In this document: positions 19,394 to 27,322 of the stretch, in pieces
Layout: each line of letters starts with the position of its first letter
Numbering within the stretch: position 1 is the stretch's first letter
Notes under the pieces: generated by a model
Told to the model about the DNA's origin: nothing
Seen by the model: only the letters and a program-made list of their open reading frames with translations
Databases searched by the model: none
Assembly (NCBI GenBank): GCA_963768775.1
Contig: CAVYIY010000007.1
Coordinates: 1-64,000 of the forward strand
DNA: 64,000 nucleotides
Origin: FEN-33 sp963768775
GTDB lineage: Archaea; Thermoplasmatota; Thermoplasmata; Methanomassiliicoccales; UBA472
Direction: 5' to 3'
Program-made: the position numbers and the translations under genes

Positions 19394-20809
19394 CTACTTG
19401 CGGCGCCTCGTCCAGATGGTGACCACGACCGCCCCGGCCAGCACGACGACCAACGCCAGCATGAGGATGGTCTCGATGTCAAAGCCGGCGCCATGGCTTT
19501 GCACCGTCCCGGTCATCATCGCTGATAGGGGCCCTTGGCCCTGCGAGTTCTCAGCGGCCATCCAGTAATGATAGGTCTGGCCGGGGACAACGTCCGAGTC
19601 CACGTACGCGGTCGACGTGGTCGTGTTGATGAGGACCGGGTCGAAGGGATCGGGGTTGCGATAGATGAGGTAGCGGACTATGGGTGAGGCGCCTTGGGGA
19701 GGAGCCTGCCAGCTCAAACTGATCGCACTTCCCTTTTCGATCAGGCTCATGCTCGCGATCGTTCCCGGGGAACCGGGCTGGATGCCGTCCACCGTCGCGT
19801 TCGTTTCGTTCGACCTCGGCCCTTCGGCGAAGTTGACCGCGCTCACTTTGTAGTAGTACGCTCCGGAGATGAGGCTGGCATCGATGTAGTACCGCTGCCC
19901 ATTATGGAGTATGGCAATTGGCGTCGATGGATTGGCGCCAGGAACGCTGGTCCGGTAGACGTTGTAGCCGACGACGGCGCTCGCGCCCTGATTGTCCGGG
20001 GCGGTCCAGGAGAGGGAGACGAAGCCCATTCCCGCCCTTGCCGTCAGCCCCGTCGGAGCGTCCGGCGGCCTCGGGCCGCCGGCCAGAGTGGCATTGACCT
20101 CGGAAGAGGCGGGGCTATCGCCCTGGGAGTTGCTCGCCCTGACCATATAGTAGTATTTGGTACCCGCAGCTGCATCCTGGTCGAAGTACATCAGGATCGG
20201 GACTGTGGCAAGCGGGACGGAATTGAATTCCCCTGCGACGGGGCTGCGGAACACTTTGTAAGAGAGTATGGGCGAGCCGCCGTCGAAGGGCCTTGCCCAA
20301 CTGATCGAGATCCCGCTCGCACCAGCGGTGGCGTTGACGCTCTCCGGCGCCTCCGGGGCGACCATGACGACGAAATCGACTGAAGCCCTCGCCTTGTTCC
20401 CGGCGACGTCGAAGGCCAAAATGGTAACGTTGTGATGTCCCCCCAGGAGCAGCTGCGCGTCGAAGCTAGCCAGGCCGTCGACGTTCAGCCAGTTGCCTGA
20501 GTCGATGCGGAGGAAGGTATGGTTCACTCCTGACCCCAAGTCCTCCGCTTCCCAGGCTACTTGCACCGTGAGGTTGTCAAATACCTGCCCCATCGTCGGC
20601 GATGATATCAGTATCGAGGGGGGGACATCGTCCGTCGACTGCGCCAGGCTGAGGATACTCGGTTTCCCCTGCGCCGACGGCTGAGCCGCGCTGGCGAGAA
20701 TGGATGATGAGAGGAGGGCAAGGAGGACGACCATCAGCACGGTCCAGGAGATGATCGTCGATCCTGCGCGATTCAATCTCGCCTGTTGACGCGAATAAGT
20801 CTCGACCAT
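19394..20809 (-). CDS. fibronectin type III surface protein with signal and C-terminal anchor
   Basis: The product (about 471 residues from ATG 20809) has an N-terminal signal/anchor (STIISWTVLMVVLLALLSSS), a Ig/CARDB-like domain (VTILAFDVAGNKARAS), then three fibronectin type III repeats. Each repeat has the ISWARPFDGGSPI, LSWTAPDNQGAS and LSWQAPPQGASPI strands and YYYMVRASNSQG-type ends. One C-terminal helix (ETILMLALVVVLAGAVVVTI) and a TRRRK tail anchor it in the membrane. It is likely extracellular, in adhesion or cell-surface architecture. It is transcribed divergently from the cation exchanger. Confidence 0.82.
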   Translation of the reverse strand: MVETYSRQQARLNRAGSTIISWTVLMVVLLALLSSSILASAAQPSAQGKPSILSLAQSTDDVPPSILISSPTMGQVFDNLTVQVAWEAEDLGSGVNHTFLRIDSGNWLNVDGLASFDAQLLLGGHHNVTILAFDVAGNKARASVDFVVMVAPEAPESVNATAGASGISISWARPFDGGSPILSYKVFRSPVAGEFNSVPLATVPILMYFDQDAAAGTKYYYMVRASNSQGDSPASSEVNATLAGGPRPPDAPTGLTARAGMGFVSLSWTAPDNQGASAVVGYNVYRTSVPGANPSTPIAILHNGQRYYIDASLISGAYYYKVSAVNFAEGPRSNETNATVDGIQPGSPGTIASMSLIEKGSAISLSWQAPPQGASPIVRYLIYRNPDPFDPVLINTTTSTAYVDSDVVPGQTYHYWMAAENSQGQGPLSAMMTGTVQSHGAGFDIETILMLALVVVLAGAVVVTIWTRRRK

Positions 20810-20916
20810 GCTGACAGCCTCATTCCATTGCACCCTGAGCCGACGAAAATCGGTGTCCGGTAATAAGGATATTCGTGGACGATTTGAGGATAGTAAAGAT
20901 CGGACTATGGGCTCGC

Positions 20917-20928
20917 TTTTTTATAATA
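20917..20928 (+). promoter_or_regulatory. TATA box of the cation exchanger gene
   Basis: TTTTTTATAATA lies about 25 bases before the ATG at 20949, the normal archaeal TATA-to-start distance for a leaderless mRNA. This spacing supports choosing ATG 20949 over upstream in-frame codons. Confidence 0.6.
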
Positions 20929-20948
20929 CCGCGCGATTACAACTTCGA

Positions 20949-22046
20949 ATGGACCTGGTCGTCTTCCTGCTCAGCTTCGTCGTCATCCTGGTCGGATGCG
21001 AGTTCTTCACCAACGGCGTCGAATGGGTGGGGAAGCGCTTCCGGCTTTCTGAGGGGGCGGTTGGCAGCATCCTGGCCGCGGTCGGAACAGCCATGCCCGA
21101 GACCCTGATCCCGCTGATCGCGATATTGTTCATCGGCGGGGATGCCGGTGATGAGATCGGGACCGGGGCCATATTGGGCGCGCCGTTCATGCTCGCCACG
21201 CTCGCATTATTCGTCTGCGGGCTGAGCGTACTGGTCTTCGCCAAGCGCCGGCAGACCAAGACCCTGCACATCAACGGCAAGCTGATCCGGCGGGATCTGC
21301 GCGTCTTCCTTCTCGCCTACTCTTTGGCGGTGATCGCCGCCTTCGTGCCATTGGAGTTCCACTGGGTGAAGTGGATCGTCGGCGCTTCGCTCATACCGCT
21401 GTACGGATACTACATGTGGCTCACCATCCAGCGCAAAGACGGCGTGTGCGAGGACGGCGACCTGAAGTGCCTCTACTTCCACCGCGTGGTGAGCCGCCTG
21501 GGCAACAATAAGAAGGATAAAGGCGAAACCGTTCCGGACGAAGTGAGCGAGGCGTTCCGCAGGGCAGTGTACCCCGGCGAACCCCCCACCTACCTCATAA
21601 TCGCCCAGGTGCTCATGGGCCTGATGGCCATCATCCTCGGCGCCAACATGTTCGTGCAGCAGATCGAATCGATCGCTGACGCGATCGGACTGAACCCGCT
21701 GATACTGGCGCTCATCATCGCTCCGATAGCCACTGAGCTGCCGGAGAAGTTCAATAGCTTCATCTGGATCAAAGACCGCAAGGACACCTACGCCATCGGG
21801 AACATCACCGGGGCGATGGTCTTCCAGAGCTGCTTCCCGGTGACGATCGGCGTTCTGCTCACCGACTGGCACATCGATATCTCCAATACCACTCAATTCC
21901 TTCAGGCGGTGTCGATCGGAGTGGCGCTGCTCTCGGCAAGCGTGCTCTATTGGCGCAGCAGCCACCGGGAGCTGCACATGTCCGGGCTGATGCTCGGCGG
22001 GGTGCTGTACGTCCTGTTCCTGGTGCTGGTACTGACGAGCGTATGA
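20949..22046 (+). CDS. calcium/cation antiporter, CaCA family
   Basis: The 365-residue membrane protein has two homologous halves. The first alpha repeat is VGSILAAVGTAMPETLIPL (about residues 38-56), and the second is GLNPLILALIIAPIATELPEKF (about 262-283). The Glu residues in MPET and TELPE correspond to the cation-binding acidic residues of the family. About ten hydrophobic helices surround a central charged loop (about 155-205). It exchanges Ca2+ or another cation for Na+ or H+. It ends 69 bases before the ubiquitin-like cassette, which has its own promoter-like region. Confidence 0.87.
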   Translation: MDLVVFLLSFVVILVGCEFFTNGVEWVGKRFRLSEGAVGSILAAVGTAMPETLIPLIAILFIGGDAGDEIGTGAILGAPFMLATLALFVCGLSVLVFAKRRQTKTLHINGKLIRRDLRVFLLAYSLAVIAAFVPLEFHWVKWIVGASLIPLYGYYMWLTIQRKDGVCEDGDLKCLYFHRVVSRLGNNKKDKGETVPDEVSEAFRRAVYPGEPPTYLIIAQVLMGLMAIILGANMFVQQIESIADAIGLNPLILALIIAPIATELPEKFNSFIWIKDRKDTYAIGNITGAMVFQSCFPVTIGVLLTDWHIDISNTTQFLQAVSIGVALLSASVLYWRSSHRELHMSGLMLGGVLYVLFLVLVLTSV

Positions 22047-22054
22047 TCGGCCGT

Positions 22055-22092
22055 CAGTTCGCGAATTCGAACTGGCGTCGTTGGTCTTTTTA
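22055..22092 (+). promoter_or_regulatory. inverted repeat and TATA-like element before the ubiquitin-like cassette
   Basis: CAGTTCG (22055-22061) and CGAACTG (22068-22074) form a perfect 7-base inverted repeat with a 6-base spacer. A TATA-like CTTTTTAAC follows at about 22084-22092, some 25 bases before the E1 ATG at 22116. The arrangement fits a promoter with an upstream regulator site for the four-gene cassette. The regulator is unknown. Confidence 0.45.
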
Positions 22093-22115
22093 ACCCGCTT
22101 CTCCTAAATCGAGCG

Positions 22116-22905
22116 ATGCCCACGCCCCTTCGCCCCGACCATCAGGACTTGGACCGCCTGGAACGGTCAAGGAGGATCGGCTGGATCGACTTGGACGCGG
22201 TCATCGATGCCAGATGCCTAGTCATCGGCGCAGGCGCCTTGGGCAATGAGGTGGTGAAGAACCTGATCCTCTCCGGGGTGATGAAAATCACCCTGGTGGA
22301 CATGGAGTCCGTGGTGCTTTCGAACCTGAACCGTTGCGTGTTCTTCAGGACTGAAGACGCGGAGGCAGGGAGGGACAAGGCTCAGGTCGTCGCCCAACGG
22401 GCAGGCGACCTCAACCGAGGCGGCTGCGATTCAATTCGTCGTGGGCAAGGTGCAGGACCTGCCGACGGAGCGGTTCAAGGAGCACGACCTGGTCTTCGGC
22501 TGCCTGGACAACGTGGTGGCCAGGTTGCATGTCAACTCTCATTCGTATTTCCACGGAGTCCCCTATGTCGACGGGGCGACGCTGGGCACCTCCGGAAAGG
22601 TGCAGACGGTGATACCTCCGACCACCCCCTGTCTCCAATGCGCCATGAACCGCACCCATTTCCGTTTGATGGAGAAGAGGTTCAGCTGCACCGGGAACGA
22701 TGTCACCTTCTTCGAGCCGAAGATGGCGGCGGAGATCACCACCACGAGCATCGTGGCGGCGGTGCAGGTGCGCGAAGGCCTGAAGATCCTGAGCGGAGAA
22801 ACGGACAAGTGCATCAAGAACGTCTGGTACTACGACGGTCATGCGAACCGGTCCGAGATGCTCGAGGTCGACCTGGACCCTGAGTGCAGCGTTCATGCTA
22901 GATAA
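22116..22905 (+). CDS. ubiquitin-activating E1-like enzyme (frame-broken)
   Basis: The protein should adenylate the Gly-Gly end of the ubiquitin-like protein at 23005 and carry it as a thioester. The adenylation Rossmann fold reads GAGALGNEVVKNLILSG, with the acidic turn VDMESVVLSNLNRCVFF containing the E1 Asp and SNLNR, as in UBA3/UBA2. The second half has GCLDNVVARLHVN, VPYVDGATLGTSGKVQ and PCLQC (half of a zinc site). FSCTGND follows, its Cys (codon 22687-22689) aligning with the catalytic Cys of UBA3 (CT motif). The frame changes once near 22410; dropping one C restores about 262 residues. There is no ubiquitin-fold domain, so it is a minimal E1. MoeB/ThiF is the alternative, made unlikely by the E2 and JAMM neighbours. 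Confidence 0.88.
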
Positions 22906-23004
22906 GCAGGTCAAAGCCAGACGTCCGTTCGGTAATTATCAGTAAGCTAACTGTGATGAGTGCCCTTTTTCAGCCCCATGCCCCTCGCCCCTGTGGTGAA
23001 TTGA

Positions 23005-23244
23005 ATGTCGGTGCGAGTTAGAGTTAGGAATGCTGAGACCGGCAGCACCGTCGATATGGAATTGGAGGAGGAGAACACCGTCCAAGAGATCATCGAAGGC
23101 GCTGCTGGCTATTGGGAAAAGGATGCGGGGGCTTACGTGATCCGGAAGGGGAAGAAGCTCCTCCGCGGCCAACAGACGGTGCTCGAGGCCAGCATTTCTC
23201 CATCGGATGACCTGGAGCTGATCCCCGACCCGGAAGGCGGCTGA
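23005..23244 (+). CDS. ubiquitin-like modifier ending in Gly-Gly
   Basis: This 79-residue protein looks like a beta-grasp fold: strand VRVRVRNAETG, a turn, strand DMELEEE, helix TVQEIIEGAAGYW, then strands ending KGKKLLRGQQTVLEAS and DLELIPDPEGG. It ends exactly with Gly-Gly, so no protease trimming is needed before activation. An in-frame TGA directly before the ATG fixes the start. Lys39, 48, 50 and 51 could accept chains; K50 in GKKL occupies the place of ubiquitin K48 in a by-eye alignment. It sits 99 bases after the E1 and 2 bases before the E2 gene. MoaD/SAMP-type sulfur carriers are the alternative, but the E2 argues for conjugation. Confidence 0.88.
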   Translation: MSVRVRVRNAETGSTVDMELEEENTVQEIIEGAAGYWEKDAGAYVIRKGKKLLRGQQTVLEASISPSDDLELIPDPEGG

Positions 23245-23246
23245 GG

Positions 23247-23756
23247 ATGGCATTGCCTCGGGAGATATTGGAAGCCCGACTGAAGAATGAATTGGCCATT
23301 TGCCAACGCTGCCTGCGCCATCCGATACATATCGGGGAGGACGCATTCGCCGAATATCCGATCAGCGTGGAGATCAGCCTGCTCCAGATTCCTGGATATG
23401 AGCTAGCGGGCGGCGAGATCAAGCGTCGCTATCATCACCGCTTCAAGCTGGAGATCAGCGAGGATTATCCATTCGAGAAGCCCTACGTGGTCTGGCGGAC
23501 CCCGATATTCCATCCGAACATCATGATGCCGGAGGACGGCGGTTTCCTCTGCAACAAGCTGCTGGATGACTGGAACTTCAATTCTACCCTGCTCATGTTC
23601 ATCAAAGGCATCGAGTACCTTCTTCTCAACCCCAATCCATCAAGCCCGTTCGGCACGGAGACATGCACGGCCGCAGCACAGCACTTCAACACGGTGAAGA
23701 AGCCCCAGCCGCCGATGGTCACCGCCCCGCTTCCGAAGGTGGTGCGTTCGCATTGA
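23247..23756 (+). CDS. E2 ubiquitin-conjugating-enzyme-like protein
   Basis: This 169-residue protein shows the UBC fold. RHHRF-type strand (RYHHRFKLEIS) is followed by EDYPFEKPYVVW, and the HPN motif appears as FHPNIM (residues 88-93). GGFLCNKL follows, with Cys102 at the distance expected for the E2 catalytic Cys. Then come LDDWNF (the conserved W), LLMFIKGIEYLLLNPNPSSPF and a C-terminal helix TCTAAAQHFN. It should receive the modifier from E1 and pass it to a Lys. The ATG is 2 bases after the modifier stop, and the stop overlaps the start of the JAMM gene. No RING E3 is seen nearby. Confidence 0.88.
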   Translation: MALPREILEARLKNELAICQRCLRHPIHIGEDAFAEYPISVEISLLQIPGYELAGGEIKRRYHHRFKLEISEDYPFEKPYVVWRTPIFHPNIMMPEDGGFLCNKLLDDWNFNSTLLMFIKGIEYLLLNPNPSSPFGTETCTAAAQHFNTVKKPQPPMVTAPLPKVVRSH

Positions 23757-24388
23757 GCCACCTCACTATCCTGGGGGGGAAACAACCGGTAATCGAGCAG
23801 CGCCCGCCTCCGCCCAAGGAGCGCACGACCGCACATAAGTGGCTCAGCGAAGCCGAGCTGAGAAAAAGCCACATTTCTGCAAACGCCTGCAAGCCCCTTT
23901 ACATTTCCAAGATCGCCGAGGAGAAGATGCGGAACCACGCTATGAGCAAGGTCCACGAGAGACTGGAGGTGATGGGGCTGATGCTGGGCCAGGTGTTCGT
24001 GGATGGAGGTGTCGAGTACACTGTCGTCAGGGACGTGGCGACGACGGACCTAGACGCAAGCTCCACGCGCGTGCGGTTCCGTCGGGACGGCTTCGAGAAG
24101 CTCTTCGCTTCGATGGATGACATCGGATTCGATCATATCGTCACGGGATGGTACCACTCCCACCCGGGCCACGGGGTCTTCATGTCGCCCACGGATGTCG
24201 ATACGCAGAGGGGCATGTTCAGCTCCTCCTACCATCGCGCGGTGGTGATCGATCCGATCAACAAGGAGATCGGCGCATACCGGTTGGGCAGAGTTGACGT
24301 CGAACCGGTGCCGTTCGCGATCTACTGGGAAGAATACCAGAACCCCTACTTCGGCACCTCGGTGAGGAGGCGGGCTTTGTCCGATTGA
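23753..24388 (+). CDS. Rpn11/Csn5-like JAMM metallopeptidase (deconjugase)
   Basis: The 211-residue protein has a complete JAMM zinc motif: Glu72 in EVMGLMLGQ, His135 and His137 in YHSHPGHGVFMSPTD, Ser145 and Asp148 (HxHx7Sx2D). The sequence around it (VMGLMLG, VTGWYHSHPG, VDTQRGM, AVVIDPINKEIGAYRL) is closer to eukaryotic Rpn11/Csn5 than to bacterial RadC/JAB. It would cleave isopeptide bonds to the modifier. The TTG start at 23753 overlaps the E2 stop (TTGA), implying coupled translation; later ATGs would remove the domain start. A proline- and charge-rich segment of about 40 residues precedes the domain. Confidence 0.9.
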   Translation: MSHLTILGGKQPVIEQRPPPPKERTTAHKWLSEAELRKSHISANACKPLYISKIAEEKMRNHAMSKVHERLEVMGLMLGQVFVDGGVEYTVVRDVATTDLDASSTRVRFRRDGFEKLFASMDDIGFDHIVTGWYHSHPGHGVFMSPTDVDTQRGMFSSSYHRAVVIDPINKEIGAYRLGRVDVEPVPFAIYWEEYQNPYFGTSVRRRALSD

Positions 24389-24418
24389 TCTCAGAATTCT
24401 GATTACCACTAGGGAGCA

Positions 24419-24958
24419 TCACACCCAAATGGCATGACGCTTGTACATGGATGCGGCGGTCTGCCCGAGCTTCTGCATCAACTCCGGCACGATCGAGTCC
24501 AAGAAGATGAAGGTCGCATCCTCGAACAGTGTGCCCATCGGCGCCACGTCCGCCTTCTTCTCGCTGCGGTGCGGAGCGATCTCCACCGTTATCGATGATG
24601 CCCGGGCGAGCTTCGAATGGTGCGAGCTGGTGATAGAGACGACGGTGGCGCCGAGGCGCCCGATGATGTTCGCCGTCTGCAAGGCGGACCAGGTCTCGCC
24701 GGTATTGGAGATGATCAGGACCAGGTCCTCCTTCTCCACGATCGGGGTCGTGGTATCGCCGATGAAATGGACGTCGAGGCCCATCTGGACCAGGCGGACC
24801 GAGAACGCCTTGCCCACCAGGCCGGACCGCCCGACCCCGTAGATGAAGATGATCCTCGCCTTGATGAGAGCGTCCACCACAGCGTCGGCCGCTGATGGAT
24901 CGATGCGGTCGAGCGTATCCTTGACCTCAGCGAGTATGTAGGCGGCTGATTCCTTCAT
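24419..24958 (-). CDS. hxlB: 6-phospho-3-hexuloisomerase
   Basis: The 179-residue SIS-domain protein has IFIYGVGRSGLVGKAFSVRL near the N-terminus, VLIISNTGETWSA (the sugar-phosphate binding SxTG loop), VVSITSS, and the C-terminal EDATFIFLDSIVPELM characteristic of Phi/HxlB. It isomerises hexulose-6-phosphate and fructose-6-phosphate, used by archaea to make pentose phosphates by the reverse ribulose-monophosphate route. The partner hexulose-6-phosphate synthase is not in the window. It converges with the JAMM gene and shares its direction with the TIM-barrel gene upstream, 18 bases away. Confidence 0.9.
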   Translation of the reverse strand: MKESAAYILAEVKDTLDRIDPSAADAVVDALIKARIIFIYGVGRSGLVGKAFSVRLVQMGLDVHFIGDTTTPIVEKEDLVLIISNTGETWSALQTANIIGRLGATVVSITSSHHSKLARASSITVEIAPHRSEKKADVAPMGTLFEDATFIFLDSIVPELMQKLGQTAASMYKRHAIWV

Positions 24959-24976
24959 CTGGCGTTCCTCTCGAAT

Positions 24977-26312
24977 CTATTTCTTCGAGCGCTTTGCCGG
25001 AGCCTTCTGCTTGGCGCTCTTCGCTGCCGCTGGTGGCTTTGACGCCTTCTTCGCTGCTGGCTTCCGCTTCGGCGTCGGCTTCGGCTTCGCTTTCGGCGCC
25101 TCCTTCGGGGCCTTCTTCGCTTCCACCTTGGGCGTCTCCTTCTTCGGCTTCGCCTCTTTGGCCTTCTCTGCCTTGGGCTTCTCCGCCTTCGGCGCCTCGG
25201 CCTTGGGCTTGGAGGGCCTCGGTCTCGGAGTGCGCTCCTCCTCTTCCTCCTCTTCTTCCTCTTCCAGGTCCTCCTCTTCCTCCTCGCCCTCGCCCTTCTT
25301 GGACTTGGTGCCCTTCATGACCTTCTTGGTGAGTATGCGCTCGTAGATGACCTTCATGTACATCGCGTCGTGCTCCAGCAGCGGCGAGGACGAGATGATG
25401 GTGATGGCCGGGTTGAGCTCGACCAGCATCTCCGCCAGCGGCTCGAAGCGCAGATCGCCCTTCTTGATCGGGGTGACGCGCTTCTCGTTCCCCGCTTCGT
25501 GCTCCACGCCGGAGAAGTGGGTGTAGTAGGAACCGTCCACATACCTCTTCGTCCGCTCGAGCAGATCGGCGAAGTCCGCCGCGGTGCGGAGCAGGCCGTT
25601 CTCGCGCGCATGATAGTGAGCGAAGTTGATGACCGGCACCGGACCGTCGACCGTGTCGCACAGCTCCAGTATCTCGTCGAGCGAGCCCCAGACCTCCTGC
25701 CTGCCGGAGGTCTCGATGCCCAGGCGTGCGGGGATCTTGTTCTCCCGCCACCACTCCATCAGTTCCTGGATGTTGTTGGTGATGCGCTCGGTCGCGGCCT
25801 TCTTGGACAGGTTGCCGTACAGCCCGATATGAGTGGTGACCATCTTCCCTTCCATCTGGCCGGTCATCATCCCGGACCAATGGATGGAGTCGATGCTCTT
25901 CTTGGTGAGCTCATTGTTCGACGTGAGGTCCATATAATAGGGCGTGTGCATGGACAGCTCCACGTCCAGCTCCTTGCCCATCCTCCCCAGGTCCTTGAGC
26001 TCGTGCCAGTTCTGCACCAGCCCCGAGGAAAGGGTGACCAGGGTGTCCTCTTCCTTGATCTTCTCCTTGAGATCGGCTAATCCGCAGGTCCTTCTTCCCC
26101 TTCTTCCGGACGATCTCGACGATGAGGTCGCTCTGCAGGTCCAACGGCGCCTGGCCGATCTCCTCCTCGTCCGGATAGCGTTCGATGACGTTGACCCGGA
26201 CCATCTGGACCTCCATGGCGTTGAGCCCGAGGTTGTGAACGTCCTCGATCCCGTCTTTGAGCGTGCGACCCTTACAAGAAAGCGGAATACCAGCTGGACC
26301 AAAGCGAATCAT
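24977..26312 (-). CDS. endonuclease IV-like TIM-barrel protein with acidic and Lys/Ala/Pro-rich tail (frame-broken)
   Basis: The N-terminal 300 residues are an AP-endonuclease-2/xylose-isomerase-type barrel with the metal ligands expected of endonuclease IV: SMHTPYYMDL, TTHIGLYG, LGIETSG, INFAHYHAREN and TTHFSGVEHE-type (YTHFSGVEHEAG). Deoxyribonuclease IV activity is the likely function. The tail is unusual: a run of about 25 mostly Glu residues followed by about 95 residues of Lys, Ala and Pro repeats like histone H1 (PKAEAPKAEKPKAEK). The frame changes near 26083; removing one base joins MIRFGPAGIPLSCKGRT to the rest. A sugar isomerase cannot be excluded. Confidence 0.8.
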
Positions 26313-26474
26313 CTAGTCACCCAAGGCAATCCTCAGTAATCAGGCCTCATATATAATGCACTTCCGATTGGCTTTTATTGGATCAGCGCATCCTCGATTC
26401 CTTAAAGGACTCAGGGTCGACCTGCCAGCATATTTCGCCAAGCCTGCCTGGAAACCCTGCGTTTTTAGGAAAGG

Positions 26475-26483
26475 TTTATTAAA
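26475..26483 (+). promoter_or_regulatory. TATA box of the L18e ribosomal operon
   Basis: TTTATTAAA preceded by AAGG lies 48 bases before the L18e ATG at 26531. This predicts a transcript with a short leader for rpl18e-rpl13-rps9-rpoN and probably tRNA-Pro. Confidence 0.55.
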
Positions 26484-26530
26484 GGCCTTTCTATTAGAGC
26501 CTGATACCCAATGTCGGGAGAGTCAGAACT

Positions 26531-26893
26531 ATGACAGGAACAAAGAAGTCGGACCCGAACCTGGTGCTCCTCATCGACGCATTGAAGAAGGAGACCCGGG
26601 AGAAGGGGGCTGAGATCTGGCGAGACATTGCTCTGCGGCTCGAGAAGCCCAGCCGAAACTGGGCTGAGGTCAACTTGAGCAGGTTGGAGCGCTACGCTAA
26701 CGAAGGCGACGTCATCGTCGTCCCGGGGAAGGTGCTCGGTGCTGGAGCGATCAACAAGAAGTTGACCGTGGCAGCGTTCAAATTCTCCGCCTCCGCCGTG
26801 AAGAAGATCGAGGAAGCCGGTGGACGCCAGCTTACCCTTCCCCAGCTGATGAAGGAGACCCCTTCCGGCCGGGACGTCAGGATCATGGGGTGA
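26531..26893 (+). CDS. rpl18e: ribosomal protein L18e
   Basis: This 120-residue large-subunit protein has the archaeal/eukaryotic L18e signatures: KSDPNLVLLIDALKKE, WRDIALRLEKPSRNWAEVNL, GDVIVVPGKVLGAG and AAFKFSASAVKKIEEAGG. It opens the conserved archaeal cluster L18e-L13-S9-RpoN. It is intact and separated from rpl13 by 4 bases. Confidence 0.96.
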   Translation: MTGTKKSDPNLVLLIDALKKETREKGAEIWRDIALRLEKPSRNWAEVNLSRLERYANEGDVIVVPGKVLGAGAINKKLTVAAFKFSASAVKKIEEAGGRQLTLPQLMKETPSGRDVRIMG

Positions 26894-26897
26894 AGAA

Positions 26898-27317
26898 ATG
26901 GTAACGGTAATCGATGCGGACGGCAACGTGATCGGCAGGTTGTGCACGTCCGTCGCCAAGAGGATCCTGGGCGGTGAAGAGATCGTCATTGTCAACGCCG
27001 AGAAGGCGATCGTGACCGGTTCCAAGGAAGCGGTATTCGCGATGTACAAGCAGAAGAAGGACCGCGGCAAGGTAATCCACGGACCGTTCTACCCGAGAAG
27101 GGCGGACCTGATCCTCAAGCGCACGGTCAGGGGCATGCTGCCCTGGGACCACACCCGGGGACGGGACGCCTACCGAAGGGTGAAGGTCTACGTCGGGGTG
27201 CCGAAGGAATTCGAGGCCGCGGAGAAGGTTAAGCTCATGGGCCCAACCAAGCTCAGCAAGGAAAGATACGTCACGCTGAGCGAAGTGTCGTCCTATCTCG
27301 GTTCGAAGGTGAGGTGA
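26898..27317 (+). CDS. rpl13: ribosomal protein L13
   Basis: The 139-residue product begins VIDADGNVIGRLCTSVAKRIL. It has IVNAEKAIVTGSK, HGPFYPRRADLILKRTVRGMLPW and GRDAYRRVKVYVGVP, all typical of archaeal uL13. It lies 4 bases after rpl18e. Its stop overlaps the region just before the rps9 ATG, indicating one operon. Confidence 0.96.
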   Translation: MVTVIDADGNVIGRLCTSVAKRILGGEEIVIVNAEKAIVTGSKEAVFAMYKQKKDRGKVIHGPFYPRRADLILKRTVRGMLPWDHTRGRDAYRRVKVYVGVPKEFEAAEKVKLMGPTKLSKERYVTLSEVSSYLGSKVR

Positions 27318-27322
27318 AATTC

